Below, in pieces: positions 11,610 to 24,054 of a stretch of DNA of 64,000 nt. The stretch is from Cladobotryum mycophilum (Eukaryota; Ascomycota; Sordariomycetes; Hypocreales; Hypocreaceae), in contig CM071589.1 of NCBI GenBank assembly GCA_036429605.1, positions 310,001 through 374,000 on the forward strand, read 5' to 3'. The translations under genes and the position numbers were made by a program. The first letter of the stretch is position 1, and every line of letters begins with the position of its first letter. Under the pieces are notes generated by a model. That model was not told where the DNA came from and did no database searches. It saw only the letters and a program-made list of their open reading frames with translations.

Positions 11610-12697
11610 ACGACGGATGAATACCTTCAGCCAGCCTCTTACTTGTCACGCAAGCCCATAGTGATATTGTGCAGTACGAAACCTGGGGTAACCGAGACCT
11701 TGAATCGAGGACGTTGCATTGGAGGCGCCTATGATAAGCCGCTCAAAAATCCGATATATTGGTTGAAAGTTCAATAGTTCAGGTGGTGTGAGTGGGCGGG
11801 TCCTCACATGGGATGGGCTGCTACTGGCTATCAGGACAGCCCGCGCATCCGAAGCTTCAGCTCTCCATGCTCCATCTCGGCGTCGTTCATCAAAAACGGT
11901 CACCAGTGGCAGAGTGGCACACATTGCCATTCCTGGTTACACGGTACGGAATGCAAACGAAAGTAAACGGATAGAGCCAGGAGGCAGCTCCCCCTCCCCC
12001 TCCCCCTCAACGGGAACATGCCAATGTCCGCTAGAGGAAGCCTCACGATCAAAGTCGTGACGTCCACTACTCAACGGGCGGTCGGCTAGTCCGTTCACAC
12101 CATCCCATTCACCTACTAGTCCAACGGCGGTGTTAGTGCACAAGACCCTTGGCAACCTTGTTATTGGCAGTTTAATCAAGGACCCTTGAGGATTGGCTGA
12201 CAACTGCAGGCGTGCCCAAACCGGTAGTAATTTACGAGTGCATCATCTGTCCCGACATGTGCTGGCGCAAAGCACGCGTCTTTGGTCGGCTTAAGCAGTT
12301 AGCAATTGTGATGCCAATTGGCAGCATCAGCAATTCAGAATGCCATGGAAACGTTGGGAATGCGGAATGACTTGGCAACTTGGCAATTTCTATGCATAAA
12401 CAAGAGAGTTCAAGAGGTTTGCCACGGCTCTAAACACTATAGCCATGGCGCAGCCGGTCAAGTTCACAACGACGTCACACCGTACGACAAAGCATAAGTC
12501 ATGAAAGCATCCCATTCGCCAACAGAGCTAGAATACTACGTTAATTAACAGATTATATAGAACAAATATAGGGATAAATTATCTGAATTTATCTCCAACT
12601 CTGATGACCGCCATTGATGGCATTCACGAAACAGTGTACAACAATTCTCTGTATCAAGCGGTAAGACGAAATGATCGCGTGATTACAACTCGCCTAC
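11610..12697. other. Intergenic stretch, no gene seen
   Basis: 5' flank of the aquaporin and 3' flank of the SYLF-domain gene. It contains a C-rich tract CTCCCCCT (three units near 11987-12010) and no frame with a recognisable domain. Confidence 0.5.
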
Positions 12698-12716
12698 TTA
12701 GCCATTAGGCATCAAC

Positions 12717-14575
12717 TCATTTATACTTGACATCTCCATCGATTGGATGATTCCCGTTATCCGTGTATCCAGGCAACGGTCCACCGGTTTCATCATGACC
12801 ATAAGTGTAACCACCGGGAGCACCCGCAGTGTTATATCCTGATTGAGAGGGATACGTGGCCGTTGTTTGTCCGGGGTGAGGCTGCTGTGGTTGTTGTCCC
12901 TGCTGGTGTGCCTGAGTGCTACCAGGAATCGCTGGCGAAGTTGGACTCGATGCCTGATGTCCTGCTTCCGCCCCCTCAAAACTGCAAGCAAGTTTTGCGC
13001 TCCAACGGGCCACATGCCTTGGGGGCCCTGTGGTGGAACTTGACCTTTGAGAACTTGTTGAACCGAGACACTTTGACCGTAGAATGCGGCATTTGCATCC
13101 TTGCGTTCGGCAACAACAGTACCGTCAACACGAATACCTGCATAGAAGCCACGGGACTTGACGTAGGAGAAAACAGGTTTTGTAGCACTAGCGGAGAGAC
13201 TCCTTCGGTGGCTCTTCTTGTCAGCTTTATCTGGGGGTTGCAGAGTCTGCTGCTGTTGCTGCTGCTTTTGTTGTGCATCTAAGCCGGGCGCGGCCGCTGT
13301 ACTTGGTGGTTGAGTGTCACCTTTCTTGCTCGTCTTCGAGTCTGGTACCGCTGCTCCAAAATCAACAGCAGCACCAGCTCCGTATGGGCCGGCCACGACA
13401 GCCAAATCGCTACCAAGACTAACTCTTGTATCCGTAAATGCAGCCAATGCTTCTTTGCTGTTGATCACACAAACACAGTCATATATATCCAATCCGATCT
13501 GAAGCCCGCCTCCAACAGAATGCAACTGTATACCCGACGGAGGACTCCAGCTGCCGTCCGGTAGACGGGCGACAAGAATGCCGGAGCCGGTTGCACCAGA
13601 GACTCCGTAGCCTGCACGCAAGGTGGTGAAGATGGCAAGACCAACAGCCTTCGAAATAACTTTGGGAGGAATAGTGACAATGACCCGGCTCTTAGGCTTT
13701 TCCTTTGTTGGATCGATGATACCGTCTGTCGATTCGGCGGCGTGGGGATCAGTCGAGGTGGGAATGTCGGATCCACCAGGGTCGGCGTAAACTCCCTTTT
13801 CTATTGCATTATAAATCAGTATTAGAACCAATCACAAGTACCATATGGAATGCTCTTTGGTTCACTTACTGCAGAATGCCTTCAGAATAGCTGCTGCCTT
13901 GTCGCACTCTTTGTCCAATGTCTCAGGGAGGAAGCTCTGGCTACCGAACTTATGAGCTAAGCTATTAATGGGGGCGGCTGCCTTCATCCCCAGCTGGGAG
14001 AAGCGCTCGCCCCAGCTTGGTTTATGGCTGCCATGAGCGCCTTGGTCTCCTTGGGGTACATTTGGTGATGGAGGTTGCTGCTGCTGGTATTGCTGCTGGT
14101 GAGGCTGCTGGTAGGAACTGGATGGCTCGTCACCCAGGTGCGTCGGCGGGGGCGCAAAGACGGGGTTGGCGGGGTTGTACGGCGGGATGGAATACGCCTG
14201 TGCTTGCTGTTGCTGTGGCTGTGGCTGCGGCTGTTGCGTCGGTGTTTGCTGCAACGGTGTCTGCTGCTGTTGATTTTGAGGTTGTTGCTGATAGAACTGC
14301 TCAGGAGGGGTCTGGAATTGTTGTTCCTGTTGTGGGTACTGCGATTGGTGTGGTTGTTGTGGTGGTGGTGGTGGTGGCGGATATTGCTGTGGATGCTGCT
14401 GCTTCTCATCCTGTGATGCTTGCTGGTATGAACCATGTTCATAAGCGGGAGGTTGCTGCTGAGGTTGCTGATAGGACTGCTGCAGCGGAGGTCCCGGAGG
14501 GGGCGGAGGAAAGTCTCCGGCGGCCTGTTCTGCCTCTGGGAAGAGTCCTCCCGTTGGTTTCTCGGGGTTAGACAT
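12717..14575 (-). CDS. SYLF (Ysc84/DUF500) domain protein, one apparent frameshift
   Basis: Probable cortical actin/lipid-binding protein of the Ysc84/SH3YL1 type. Exon 1 (14575-13870) encodes a Pro/Gln-rich disordered region (about residues 15-180) and then WGERFSQLGMKA. Exon 2 starts at 13800 after a 69-nt intron and carries the SYLF core: KVISKAVGLAIFT, YGVSGATGSG, GLQIGLDIYDCVCVIN, SLGSDLAVVAGPYGAGA. A poly-Gln insert precedes VFSYVKSRGFYAGI. After MWPVGAQNLLAVLRG the frame breaks at a run of five C (12971-12975, plus strand). Without a break the protein would end at 12698 with an arginine-rich tail unlike the rest. One extra base leads to a Gln/Pro/Gly/Tyr-rich tail (AEAGHQASS ... GDVKYK) ending at 12717, which suits this protein better. 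The domain is firm; the C-terminus depends on the frameshift. Confidence 0.8.
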
Positions 14576-15605
14576 GATTCTAGTGGTTCCGAAGTAGAAT
14601 AATGTAAACGGATTTGAGAGATAGAGAGATGATGGTGTCTGTATGTATGTCTGACGGTGATTGCGGGGTCGTTCAGCGGTTGGATAGCGGGGGCATCAAA
14701 AACTATGGATGTAGATTAAGCAAGGAGGGAATTTGATTATTGAGGCATTATTAAATACACATCGTCCTTCAGTAAAACAACTCAGGGAGGCCACCCGTTC
14801 ATCAACTGAACAGGGATGAGGCAAAGCTCAGCCATATATGAAGACGCGGAACTGATGTCATGGCCTGATTGCGTCTACCTTGCGTGCTTCTTACTGCGTA
14901 ATTGTGTACACTAGCCTTCTTTGAGTGTCTGGGCTGTGGCTGTGAAATGGGGTCATAGATCCGGCAGACGCATCTATCAGTGCTCAAATTCCATGCATGA
15001 AATATATCGAACCAACAGCTTAAATATTAAAACATGTAGAAGAGGCATCAAATAATATCATCGTCGTCTTTACGTCCAAACTCTCACCAACTCAACGTCG
15101 TATCCATGTAATAGCCCACCATCATGGCCTGTACCCGTCCCATGCACTCGGCGCTGACCCTTGCTGGGATCCCTATCGATTAATGCTACGCCGGCAATCT
15201 TACTCTTTCGGAAGTTTCGACGACGGCGTGATGGCGCGCCTAATAAGCTGAGCTTTTAGAAAACGTCTCTCTTTGGAAGCTTATCATCAGCTCCTGTAGG
15301 ATCCTACATGTCAGTCAGGGAGCCCGATGAGTCTTTTTTATTCATCCTTCCCTTCCCCTTCTACTTCTCCTTCCTTTTATGCACTATAATTCCTCTGATA
15401 ACAGGAACTCCCGCCGCCGCATTCTCCTTCTGGGACACCCCTGTTCTTCGGATGCAAACTACGATCTTGGAGTAGTATTGGGTCTTACGACACCGCCTTG
15501 TCATCAGAGACAGCAGAAAATTCTCATTGATCCATCTCTTGTCTACTTTCCCCTCTCAATTTTCGCTCGAAGCTTCGAAGAATTAAGAAGAAAAAACCCC
15601 CAACC
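14576..15605. other. Divergent promoter region
   Basis: Shared 5' region of the SYLF-domain gene (minus) and the FSH1-type hydrolase (plus). Pyrimidine-rich CTTCC tracts at 15345-15377, upstream of the hydrolase start, are typical of fungal promoters or leaders. No gene is recognised; the open frame 15379-15870 overlaps the hydrolase in another frame and is a shadow. Confidence 0.5.
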
Positions 15606-16391
15606 ATGTCGGCCGACGATCTCACACTTCCTCGCATTTTCTGCCTTCACGGCGGCGGCGTCAACGGCCCCGTCTTTGAAATGCAATTGCGCGCCGTCAA
15701 ATATGTCTTCAAAGACAGATTCCGTTTCGTCTTCGTCGACGGTCCTTATCTCTGTCCTCCACACCAGGCCATTGTGCAGGTTTACGGCTCGAACGGCCCA
15801 TTCCGCCGTTGGCTTCGTTGGCTTGACGAGCAAGAGTATTTCGATGCGCATCAGGTCTCAACGGACGTGATTAACAAGTGCCGGGAAGCCATGGCCAACG
15901 ATAAAGGCTCTGGGCCCTGGGTTGGAGTTCTGGGCTTTTCGCAGGGTGCCAAGATCGCTGCGAGTCTGCTATGGGCACAGGAGCACATGCCCCCCACGAT
16001 GCAGCCTCTGCCAGAGGTTACTTTCAAGTTTGGTGTCCTCATGGCTGGCGGTGGCCCTGTGGTGATGTTGGATCCCAAGAACGAATTTGGCCCTCCCCCG
16101 AGATATGTAGTGGATGCCGCAGCGCTCAGCCTGGGTTACCAGGGCTTTCCAAAGGGATATGAGGATGGAAAGCATCTCATTTCGACCCCGACGCTGCATG
16201 TCCACGGTCTCCAGGACCCGGGCATCGAGGTACATAGAAAGCTGCTGGATCTGTACTGCAAGGTCGGTACCACGAAGCTAGTAGAGTGGAATGGAAATCA
16301 TAGACTGCCAATCAAGACTGATGATGTGGCTATGGTGGAGAGCAACATTATGCAGATGGTAAAGGAAACGGGTGTTAAGCTGAACGCATAG
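15606..16391 (+). CDS. FSH1-family serine hydrolase
   Basis: Cytosolic alpha/beta-hydrolase of the fungal FSH1 (DUF341) family, 261 aa in a single exon. IFCLHGGGVN begins the fold. The nucleophile elbow is GFSQGA with Ser112, followed by the conserved AKIAASLL helix. The acid is probably Asp204 in HGLQDPG and the histidine His232 in NGNHRLP, so the triad is complete. Length fits the family. Substrate unknown; relatives act on short esters and, when found in gene clusters, as thioesterases. No polyketide or peptide synthase lies nearby, so a housekeeping esterase role is more likely. The ATG at 15606 follows an AACC context and is the only sensible start. Confidence 0.88.
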   Translation: MSADDLTLPRIFCLHGGGVNGPVFEMQLRAVKYVFKDRFRFVFVDGPYLCPPHQAIVQVYGSNGPFRRWLRWLDEQEYFDAHQVSTDVINKCREAMANDKGSGPWVGVLGFSQGAKIAASLLWAQEHMPPTMQPLPEVTFKFGVLMAGGGPVVMLDPKNEFGPPPRYVVDAAALSLGYQGFPKGYEDGKHLISTPTLHVHGLQDPGIEVHRKLLDLYCKVGTTKLVEWNGNHRLPIKTDDVAMVESNIMQMVKETGVKLNA

Positions 16392-17364
16392 CTGCGTCTA
16401 GAGAAAGAGAAGGATGGACGACTTTGGATACAATAGGCATGATAGCGTTAGAACTTTTTTTCTTGGTTATGATGATAGAAAATAGCATTTAGATAGATGA
16501 ATGGATAATAACCTTGAAGTGCACGCTGGATAGACCAGATGAGCACGCTTAAACCCGCTATAAGTTTATAAACGCAGGACCCCAGTGATGAATAAAGGAT
16601 GCAACATGAGAGGAATAAAGGGAAATGGGAGTAATCGAGAGCAACAAGAGGAACCGGGGGAAACAAGAGGAACTGAGAGTAACAAGAGGAACCGAGAGTA
16701 ACAAGAGGAATCGAGAGAAATAAGAGCAACAACAGAAATCAATAGGATTAAGGGAAATAAGAGAATTAAAAGGAACAAGAGCAAACAAACATCCTCGTCT
16801 TGCATCTTCCCAGCGACCAACAGCGATTCGAGCTCGACCCCGCCTCAACCCCCCACGTTGACCAGAAGACGCCGTATTGATCTGTGCTGAAGATACCCGC
16901 TGAAGAAGAAACATCCCCCGGGCCCTTAAAAACACCACAGAGATGGAGAGAACCAAGTGTGCCTAATGGCGAGCGACGAAAGGGAAACGAGAGATCCTAA
17001 TAGGAATCGAGGTGAATAAGAGTATTTAAGCAGAGTAAAAGCAACAATAAATAACAGAAATCAGGGTCTCCCATCTAAGATGTAGATAGTCGCCATGTAA
17101 AAAACCCCTACTTAAACCACAATCGTTATGTTCCCGATACACTCGCCAGCGAATTCTTCACGCCCTTCAGTCCATCCAACCCTCACTGTCTCATCCCCTA
17201 ATTCTTCAACATCGCTCCCTCTCAACAACATGATCCTCAACTCACCCACTTACTCACTCAATAGCTCACTAATTAACATACCTTTCTTCTCATCAACTCC
17301 CATCTCCCCCATATAAGCAACCCATCCATCCATCCACCCCCTTCCAGACCCAATTCCATTCAAA
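16392..17364. other. Intergenic stretch with purine-rich minisatellite
   Basis: The plus strand is strongly purine-biased from about 16560 to 17060 and contains a tandem 19-bp repeat (separate entry) plus decayed partial copies of the same AAGAGGAA/ATCGAGAG wording as far as about 17030. From 17100 to 17364 it becomes C/T-rich, the likely promoter and leader of the ATL gene, with an ATATAAG at 17311-17317. Minus-strand frames here are leucine/serine-rich artefacts of the repeat. Confidence 0.6.
16643..16718 (+). repeat. Four tandem copies of a 19-bp unit
   Basis: Units start at 16643, 16662, 16681 and 16700, each beginning AACAAGAGGAA and ending CCGGGGGA, CTGAGAGT, CCGAGAGT and TCGAGAGA. They differ at one to four positions. 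Confidence 0.85.
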
Positions 17365-18091
17365 ATGCCCCGCTCAGACGAAGCCCAAGCCTTCTTCCAC
17401 GCCGTCTACGAAGCCGTCCAACAAGTTCCGCCTGGCAAAGTCACCACCTACGGCCACATCGCCACCCTCGTCGGCACCCGTACGTCTCTCCTCCCTCCCA
17501 AGTTATTACAACGCCCCTTATTCCATTTACTACAGCTACAACTACCCAGGCCCCCATCATTGACTAGACAATTTTCTTTCAAAAATAAAAACCTACCCAA
17601 AAAAAAAAAAAAACTGACAAATGCATTGGATATGAAAAACAAACAGCCCAACGACCTCGTCAAGTAGGCATCTGCCTCAAACACCTCCCCACCGACCCAT
17701 CCTCCCGCTTCAACTCCTCCACCGTCCCCTGGCAGCGCATCATCAACTCCAAGGGCGTCATATCTCCAAGGTAAATAACCTCCAATCCCCCCTTTTTCTT
17801 CTTTTTTTCTTCTTCTTCCCTTTACACATAAATTCTACACAACACATGATGAAAACGTGGTTAATTCATTCACTCTTCTCCCTCAAAAGATCCCAGCCAT
17901 CCGGTGCTCAAAACCAGGCTACCGCGCTGCGGGACGAAGGCGTGCAAGTCACAGAGGGCGCCCTGGGGGAATTATTCGTCGACTTTGGAGAGTATGGATG
18001 GTTCCCATCCGTATTACCATCTGAAGAGGAAGAGCATGACGATAGTGAGGACGACGAAGACGAAGACGATGACGATGAAGAGGGAGCATAA
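17365..18091 (+). CDS. Alkyltransferase-like DNA repair protein (ATL)
   Basis: Non-enzymatic homologue of O6-alkylguanine-DNA alkyltransferase. In characterised ATLs the protein binds O6-alkylguanine, flips the base and hands the lesion to nucleotide excision repair. Exons 17365-17479, 17647-17770 and 17890-18091 give 146 aa. The fold signature is complete: VYEAVQQVPPGKVTTYGHIA (about 13-32), the RPRQVG helix with the arginine finger, and the active-site loop VPWQR (about 66-70). There tryptophan takes the place of the alkyl-accepting cysteine of PCHR; then INSKGVISPR and ATALRDEGV. The tail is an acidic run of Asp/Glu after PSEEEEHDD. The Trp substitution is visible directly and excludes suicide methyltransferase activity. 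Confidence 0.92.
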
Positions 18092-18815
18092 AGATCCTTA
18101 AAAATAGAGACAGACAGACAGACATCACACAAAAAGGCATCGTTTAGCAGGCATCATACAAACATCAGCTTTAACATTCAGTCTAGACTAAGTCAATCTT
18201 TTGCGTAATCTAGAAAGCACCCAAGAAATCTCCAATACATCCACGCAAAAAGAACCCTTCACCAAATCAAGGCCATTTATACCTACATCGCCTTCTACCT
18301 TTTCCCAATTCTCATCTCTGTTCGCACACGGGAATCAACAATCAAAAAAAATGTGAGAAAAAAGAACATAATGCGCCCGTGGAAAAGCTCCACAGGAAGA
18401 AAAAATAGAAACGATTCATAAATGCGCAACAATCATCCTCTTCATGAAAGTACTCATGCAATTGGTAGGTATATATTGTCGCTCGCTTCAAAAGTGAGAG
18501 AAAAAAGTCGTCTTCCATCCTGCAAAACTCCTGGCCGTGCAGAAAGGACAGTACGAAGGGGTAAAGAAAAGGAGAGAAAAAAGATATAATATGAATAATC
18601 CCAAGGCCGTTGAACCCATAACTGATCATCATGAGACATGGCTGTAGGAAATCAAGGTGGTGGAAGTTCGTAACAAATGTGGCATGTCGGATAAAGGATA
18701 AAACAGACGTCATTAGAAACCTGTAAGGCGCGTTGCTGGGGTATAGTCCTTCGGTCCCTTGCCTGCTGTTCGGAGAAAGGTCGTGAAATCTCATCAGGAA
18801 TGTCATATTCTCAGC
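18092..18815. other. Intergenic stretch between convergent genes
   Basis: 3' flanks of the ATL gene (plus) and the kinesin (minus). The 154-codon minus-strand frame at 18342-18806 is Phe/His/Ser-rich with no domain and sits in the likely kinesin 3' UTR; not called. Confidence 0.5.
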
Positions 18816-21800
18816 TTAGAAGCAGTTGAGGCTTCCCTTCTTCTTCTTGCTCTTGCTGATGGCATTCATTCTCTCCTCTAGCTGCTTCCGGGCAGCTTCA
18901 GCCGCCTGTCTCTTCTTGCGCTCCTCTTCAACAGCCTGAATGCTCCACCGGTTATCTTGTGCCGGCTCAGCTTGCTTCTCCTTCAAGTCCTTGACTTCAC
19001 CCTCGAGGTCCTGGGCACGCTTCTTCCAAGAATCAGCGTCGGATTTGACCCTCTTGGACTGCTTCTCCAAGTCCTCCAAGGCCTCTTCAAGGGTCTGGGT
19101 CAGTTGACGCTCAGCATACAGCTGCTTCTGGAGACCTTGGAAGCGAGCCTCGGAGTCGTCGTTGATTTGAGAGAGGTTAATGTTATCCTTGCTGCCAGGG
19201 CGAGTGGAAGGCGGCGAGCCAGGGGCGCCTGTAACACCATTGGGCAAAGGAGGCAGAGGAATTGCTGGCGGGGGCGAGGGAAGAGATGTAACAGAAGAGC
19301 TCTTGCGAATCGTGGCATTGGAGTTGGATCGTTTGACCTCTCCATTTGCTGCAGCTTCGCTGTACTTGGCCTGGTAATTGTTAGCATCTGTATTCAAATC
19401 TGTAGTCATCACCAATCTTACCTGAAGAGAGGCATGCTCCTCACGAATGCCTTCAAGCTCGGACTGCAATCTCGCACGTGCGGCAGTCAGCTCATCAAGT
19501 TGGGCCTGGCGCTCCGATTGCAGGGAGCTCAATCGGTTGTTTGTCACTTGAACTTCATCAAAGTTATGCTGCAGTTGTTCCTCAAGCTCCTCGATGAGAC
19601 GGGTGTTCTTCTGGTCCTTGCTCTCGAGATCAGCCATCTTCGTCTTGACGGCAGATATCTGATCCACCAGAGAAGCGGCGGCATCACCACCCTCTGGTAG
19701 CATCTCAACTACGGCGGCCTTGGTTGCTTCAAGGTCTCGCACAAGCGACTCGTTGACAGAAGTCAGTTCAGCAACGTGTGTCGACACATCGCCAAACTTC
19801 TTGCGTTCCTCGTCCAAAGCCTTTTGATCAGCAATGAGATGGTCAATGTGTTCCGAAAGCTTGTCCAACGTGACCTCACTGCCAAGAGCAAGGGCGATTT
19901 GGTTTGCCACTCGCATCAACTCATCTCTAGCCTCTACAAGTTCCATCTCGAGTCTCTGAAGCGCCTCGGCATGCTCAGTCATAAGAACCTCAACCTGCTG
20001 TTCATAACCAGTCTGTTCGTGGGTCTTGAGATCGGCAAGTTCCTTGGCATGATTAGTCTTGAGAAGATCAAGCTCTTCTTGATGGGCCTTGGTAGTTTGC
20101 TCATGATTGGTAATTTGCTCGTGAAGCTTGGAAGTGAGTTCTTCGTGTCGAGAGGTGGCTTCGGCAGCTATAGCACTGTGCGCCTTTGCCATTTCCTCAA
20201 GTTGAGACCGAGTGGACAGATGGGTAGACTCCAGCTCAGCAACCTTGGTGGCATTGACATTGATGAGGGCTTTGTATTCATCAATCTCGCTTCGCAAAAA
20301 GTCAACAAGATTCTTGTTCTTCTCGCCTTCTGCATTTTCCTTGTGTTTGACGAGCTGGCTTTCCAAGTCTTCAATGGTGGCCTTCATTTCAATCTCCGTC
20401 TTCTGCATTGACTCCACAGCGGCCTTATGCCTGCTCTCCCACCCAGCCAACTCAGATTGCAAGGATGCAACTGTGTCGTCGTAACCTTGCTCGCCTTCCT
20501 TGGGTGCAGAAGCAGTGAATAATTCGCGCGACTTGCGTAGATTTTCCACCTCGCTAGACAGCTCCTTCTCCCGTGTTGAGTGTGTCTCGCGCATGTCGTG
20601 TAGCTGCTTCTCGCTCTGCTCAAGTTGATCACGCAAAGTGGCAATCATGGACATGTCGACTGGCGAGGACTTCAAACTGGACCGTTCGCGTGCCAGTCCT
20701 GAAATGATAGTCATCTTACTCTCCATCTCCTTCTTGGTTGCTGCCACGTCGGATTCTAATTCCTGAATACGCTCACTACGAGTCTGAAGCTCGTTGATCG
20801 CAGCAGTGATGTTGAGCTCGAAGTTTTGCATAACCTCGGGCTTACCCTGGAAATTTTCAACGGCAAGATTGCGCAAGGAGGCAAATGATCGATTGGCTCG
20901 GTCAACTGCGAGGAGGTTCTGGCTCGACTTTCTGCGGATAACACGAGGTACGTCGATTGCTCGTGCCCTGGTAACTTCCGTCTTCAGCTCCTCAACAATA
21001 TCGAGCGTCTCGCTGTGCTTAACTTCAAGCTCGGCGTACTTGATCGCCAGTTCCTTCTCGGCGGCCTCTCGTTCATCAGCCAGGCTCTTGAGCCTCTCAA
21101 GCTCTGTCGTAAGATGCTCATCAGGCTCCTTTGTCAGGTCATCAGATGATACTGCTGGTTTGGTGGTGGATGTGTCATCTTCAGATTCGATGTCCACGTT
21201 GGAGGTATCAGCAGTCGCAGGAGAATCCAGGGCAGAAGACAACTCGGAAGATAAAGATCGCGGAATGGAGGATCGAATATCATCCTTCGCATTGGAATCA
21301 ACATCCGAATGAGAAGATTCAGGACGCGGCGGCTCAACCGGCAAGCTGATAGACATAACAGAGTCGCGAACGCGATTAGGGTGTCGCGATTCATCTAGTG
21401 TATCTTGAAGCTCCGCGAGTTTCTGCATTGCCTCCTCATACCTAGAGTGAAGGAGGCTGTACTCTCGGACTGTTGTCTCATGTTCGACGCGCAAGTCGAG
21501 CAACTCTTGGCTAGTTTGAACTGCGCCCTGGGGGCAGGAATGTCGATTGTCTCCTTGCTGGGGATGGCGCTCCCAGTTTCTACTTCACGCTTCTCGGAGT
21601 CTCCTTCAGCTGGGATGGTCGTAGGTTCAGAGTCATTGACTATATTCGAGTCATCTGAGGCAATCTCGGCAATCTCATGAAGCTGAGGTGCATCGGCAGC
21701 ATGATCGGGCAGCTCGTCGTCCTCCACCGGCACGCCGTTGGTGTCCTCGAGATCATGAATCCTCGGCTCGTCGACATGATCAAGCTCATAAAGCAAGGTA

Positions 21801-24054
21801 TCCAACTTGCCGAGACTCCTCTGACGTTCAACTACCTGCTCCAGTCTATCAATTTCCCGCTGCATAAGTTCGGCATCCTGATCAGCCTCGGCAAGTCGCT
21901 CTTCCAAAGTCGAGATGTAATCCTCGCATGAGGCTTCGTTCTCGCGTACTCGTGAGATTTCCTTGCGCAGCTCCAAAATAATGGTTGCATTCTTCTCTTC
22001 GCCGCTAGTATGACCGTCTAGCTTAGCCTCCAAATCATGAAGATAATTCTCTGTGCTTGCCTCGCGGTCCATGAGCTTTTGCAAGCGGGTTTGCAATTGC
22101 GCATTGATAGTTTCCACATATGCGCATTTGGTCTCCCTTTCCAGCAAGTTGGTTTCCGTATTTGACAATGTAGTGCGAGTGCTTGACAGCGATTGTTCCA
22201 GACTCTGGATTGTCTTTTCATATTCGAGGACGACCTGCTCAACGGCCTGGGCAAAAGAGTTGGAACGATTCAGCCTGTCGGTAGCGCTATCGTCCTGGAT
22301 ATTGCCAAATTGCCGCTGAAGCTCAGACTCATTTTCTTGAGCCTTGGCCATCTCAGAGATAAGACGTGCATGCCGTTGGTTGAGGGCGGTGTAGTTTTCC
22401 TGCACATCGAGGAGCTGATTTTGAAGTTCGGCCTCGCGTTCGTTCTGTCGCTCCGATCTATCGCCCAACCCATTAGGAGTGCGACGCGGGCTGTCGACTC
22501 GACCCGAGGCGCTTCGTATCTGTTCCCGTAGAAAGGCAACTTCGGCCTTGAGTCGGTCGATGACGGCCTGCTTATCTCCCTCCTCGATTTGCTGGATTCG
22601 GGGTTTCGATTGGATGGCACGAGCTCGCTGGGCATACTGAACTGTATTCAATGTCTCGCTCAAATGAAATTCAGCCGGGGTGACGCAAGCAATCATGTAA
22701 GTTATGGCGTTGCCGCCTAATGAATCCTGTAGAAGTCGTGTCAATTTGGAGTCGCGGTAGGAAACGTGCGCACCCGCATTGCGAGAAGAAAGTTGGCTGA
22801 TGACCTTGCCCAAAGCTGCAAGGCCGGCGTTGATCGAAATTCCTTCCTTGGCCCTCTCACCCTGCGCTCCGGTATTCTTGAGCCGTTCACTCCCGGCCAA
22901 GTCGACAAAATGCAGCTTGCTATCAGTCGTCACAGACGTATCCTGACCCGTCATGGCTTCCAGGGGCACTGAGAAACGCTTTTCTGCCGCCCCTGTACCA
23001 AACTTGCTCTTTCGCTGGACCAGGTTGAGTGAGAAAACGGCGTGGGAACGAGATGATTTGGCGTTGATTGCGGTCGCATCGGTTTGTCGAATGGTAGAAC
23101 CAAAATGGAGCGCATTGAGCATATCCTCTACAGAGTTGATTTCGACTTGCCGTAGGCCGGTGAGTAAGATGTTTCCCTTGACATCCTCCCTAATAGCGAC
23201 GGAGTTCCGCTCGCTCATCGGTGTACTGTCCTGGGCGAGCAAATCGCGAAGCTGTTCGTTGTAGATTTCGACGTAGGTAGCCTTGAGTGACCAATTTCTG
23301 TCACCAAGCGCATTTTGTTGCCCATAGGCTCGAGGATTTCTCAGACTAGCCAGATTACTGCTGTTTCTCTGGGGATTAGTGCCAATGCTTCCATTCTTCT
23401 GTACATCCAACTTTTCAAAAAGTGCGGCGGCAGCTCGAGGAATCACGCCTATACAAGATGTAAGTCAGCGAAATCCAATTTCCGTGTAGGAGTTGGTGCA
23501 TACCCAGATTAGACTCATCGCCGTCGGGGCTCGCAGTGCCCATGGTGTACGACTTGCCGGCGCCGGACTGGCCATAGGCGAGAAGAGAGACATTGTAACC
23601 CTGTGTGAAGGCAGTGATGCTATCGGCGAGGTATTCCCAGATGCCATCTTGCATCACATCGGGCCCGAAAACGCGATCGAAGACGAAGAGTTTACGGCCT
23701 TGCGGCGAATCGATTGACAGGCTCGTGTTGGACGTGGTCTGCACCATGGAGCGCTGGAAGCGCTGGGGAACCAAGTCATAGCCGGGATCTTCTGGGTTCA
23801 ACGCTGGTCGTACTCGGACAGCTAGAAGGAAACAAAGTCAGCATGATTATGGTCTAGGGCGCAAAGAGACGGCGAGGCACAAGATACATACCAACACGAA
23901 CAGCCGTCTGAGTATCCTCATCCGAGGCTCTGCTCTCACCACCGTTCTTGCTCGTCATGCTCAACCGACTATTGCTCCTGGGTTGAGATTTGACAATTGC
24001 ACTCAGGGGACGCTGAGGCTTATGCAAAGGTGAAGCCGGCGGCGAGCTTGCCAT
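18816..24054 (-). CDS. N-terminal-motor kinesin with long coiled-coil tail, one apparent frameshift or short intron
   Basis: Plus-end type microtubule motor of about 1700 aa, likely kinesin-4/KIF21-like by architecture (subfamily inferred). Exon 1 is 24054-23892; exon 2, 23821-23504, holds AVRVRP and the P-loop GQSGAGKSYTMG. Exon 3 from 23448 has switch I NAKSSRSHAVFSL, switch II DLAGSERLKNTGAQGERAKEG and the neck LNTVQYAQRARAIQSKP. Long heptad-rich coiled coils fill the remainder. A 51-nt intron (19371-19421) with a GCTAAC branch point lies in frame near the C-terminus, which ends KKKKGSLNCF. The frame changes near 21530. Either one C is missing from the five-base run 21530-21534, or a 56-nt intron with a weak GTAGAA donor ends at the good CCCCCAG acceptor there. 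Both restore the frame to TSQELLDLRVEH. Confidence 0.85.

Noticed and set aside
14017..14571. 184-codon plus-strand frame opposite the SYLF gene
   Set aside because: Valine/alanine-rich antisense shadow of the Gln/Pro-rich coding region.
15606..18091. A secondary-metabolite cluster, suggested by an FSH1-type hydrolase here, a LaeA-like methyltransferase and an ABC pump elsewhere in the window
   Set aside because: No polyketide synthase, peptide synthetase, terpene cyclase or cytochrome P450 is present, and the three genes are tens of kilobases apart among housekeeping genes.
18342..18806. 154-codon minus-strand frame just beyond the kinesin stop
   Set aside because: Aromatic/Ser-rich translation of AT- and CT-rich 3' sequence, no homology recognised and no start context.
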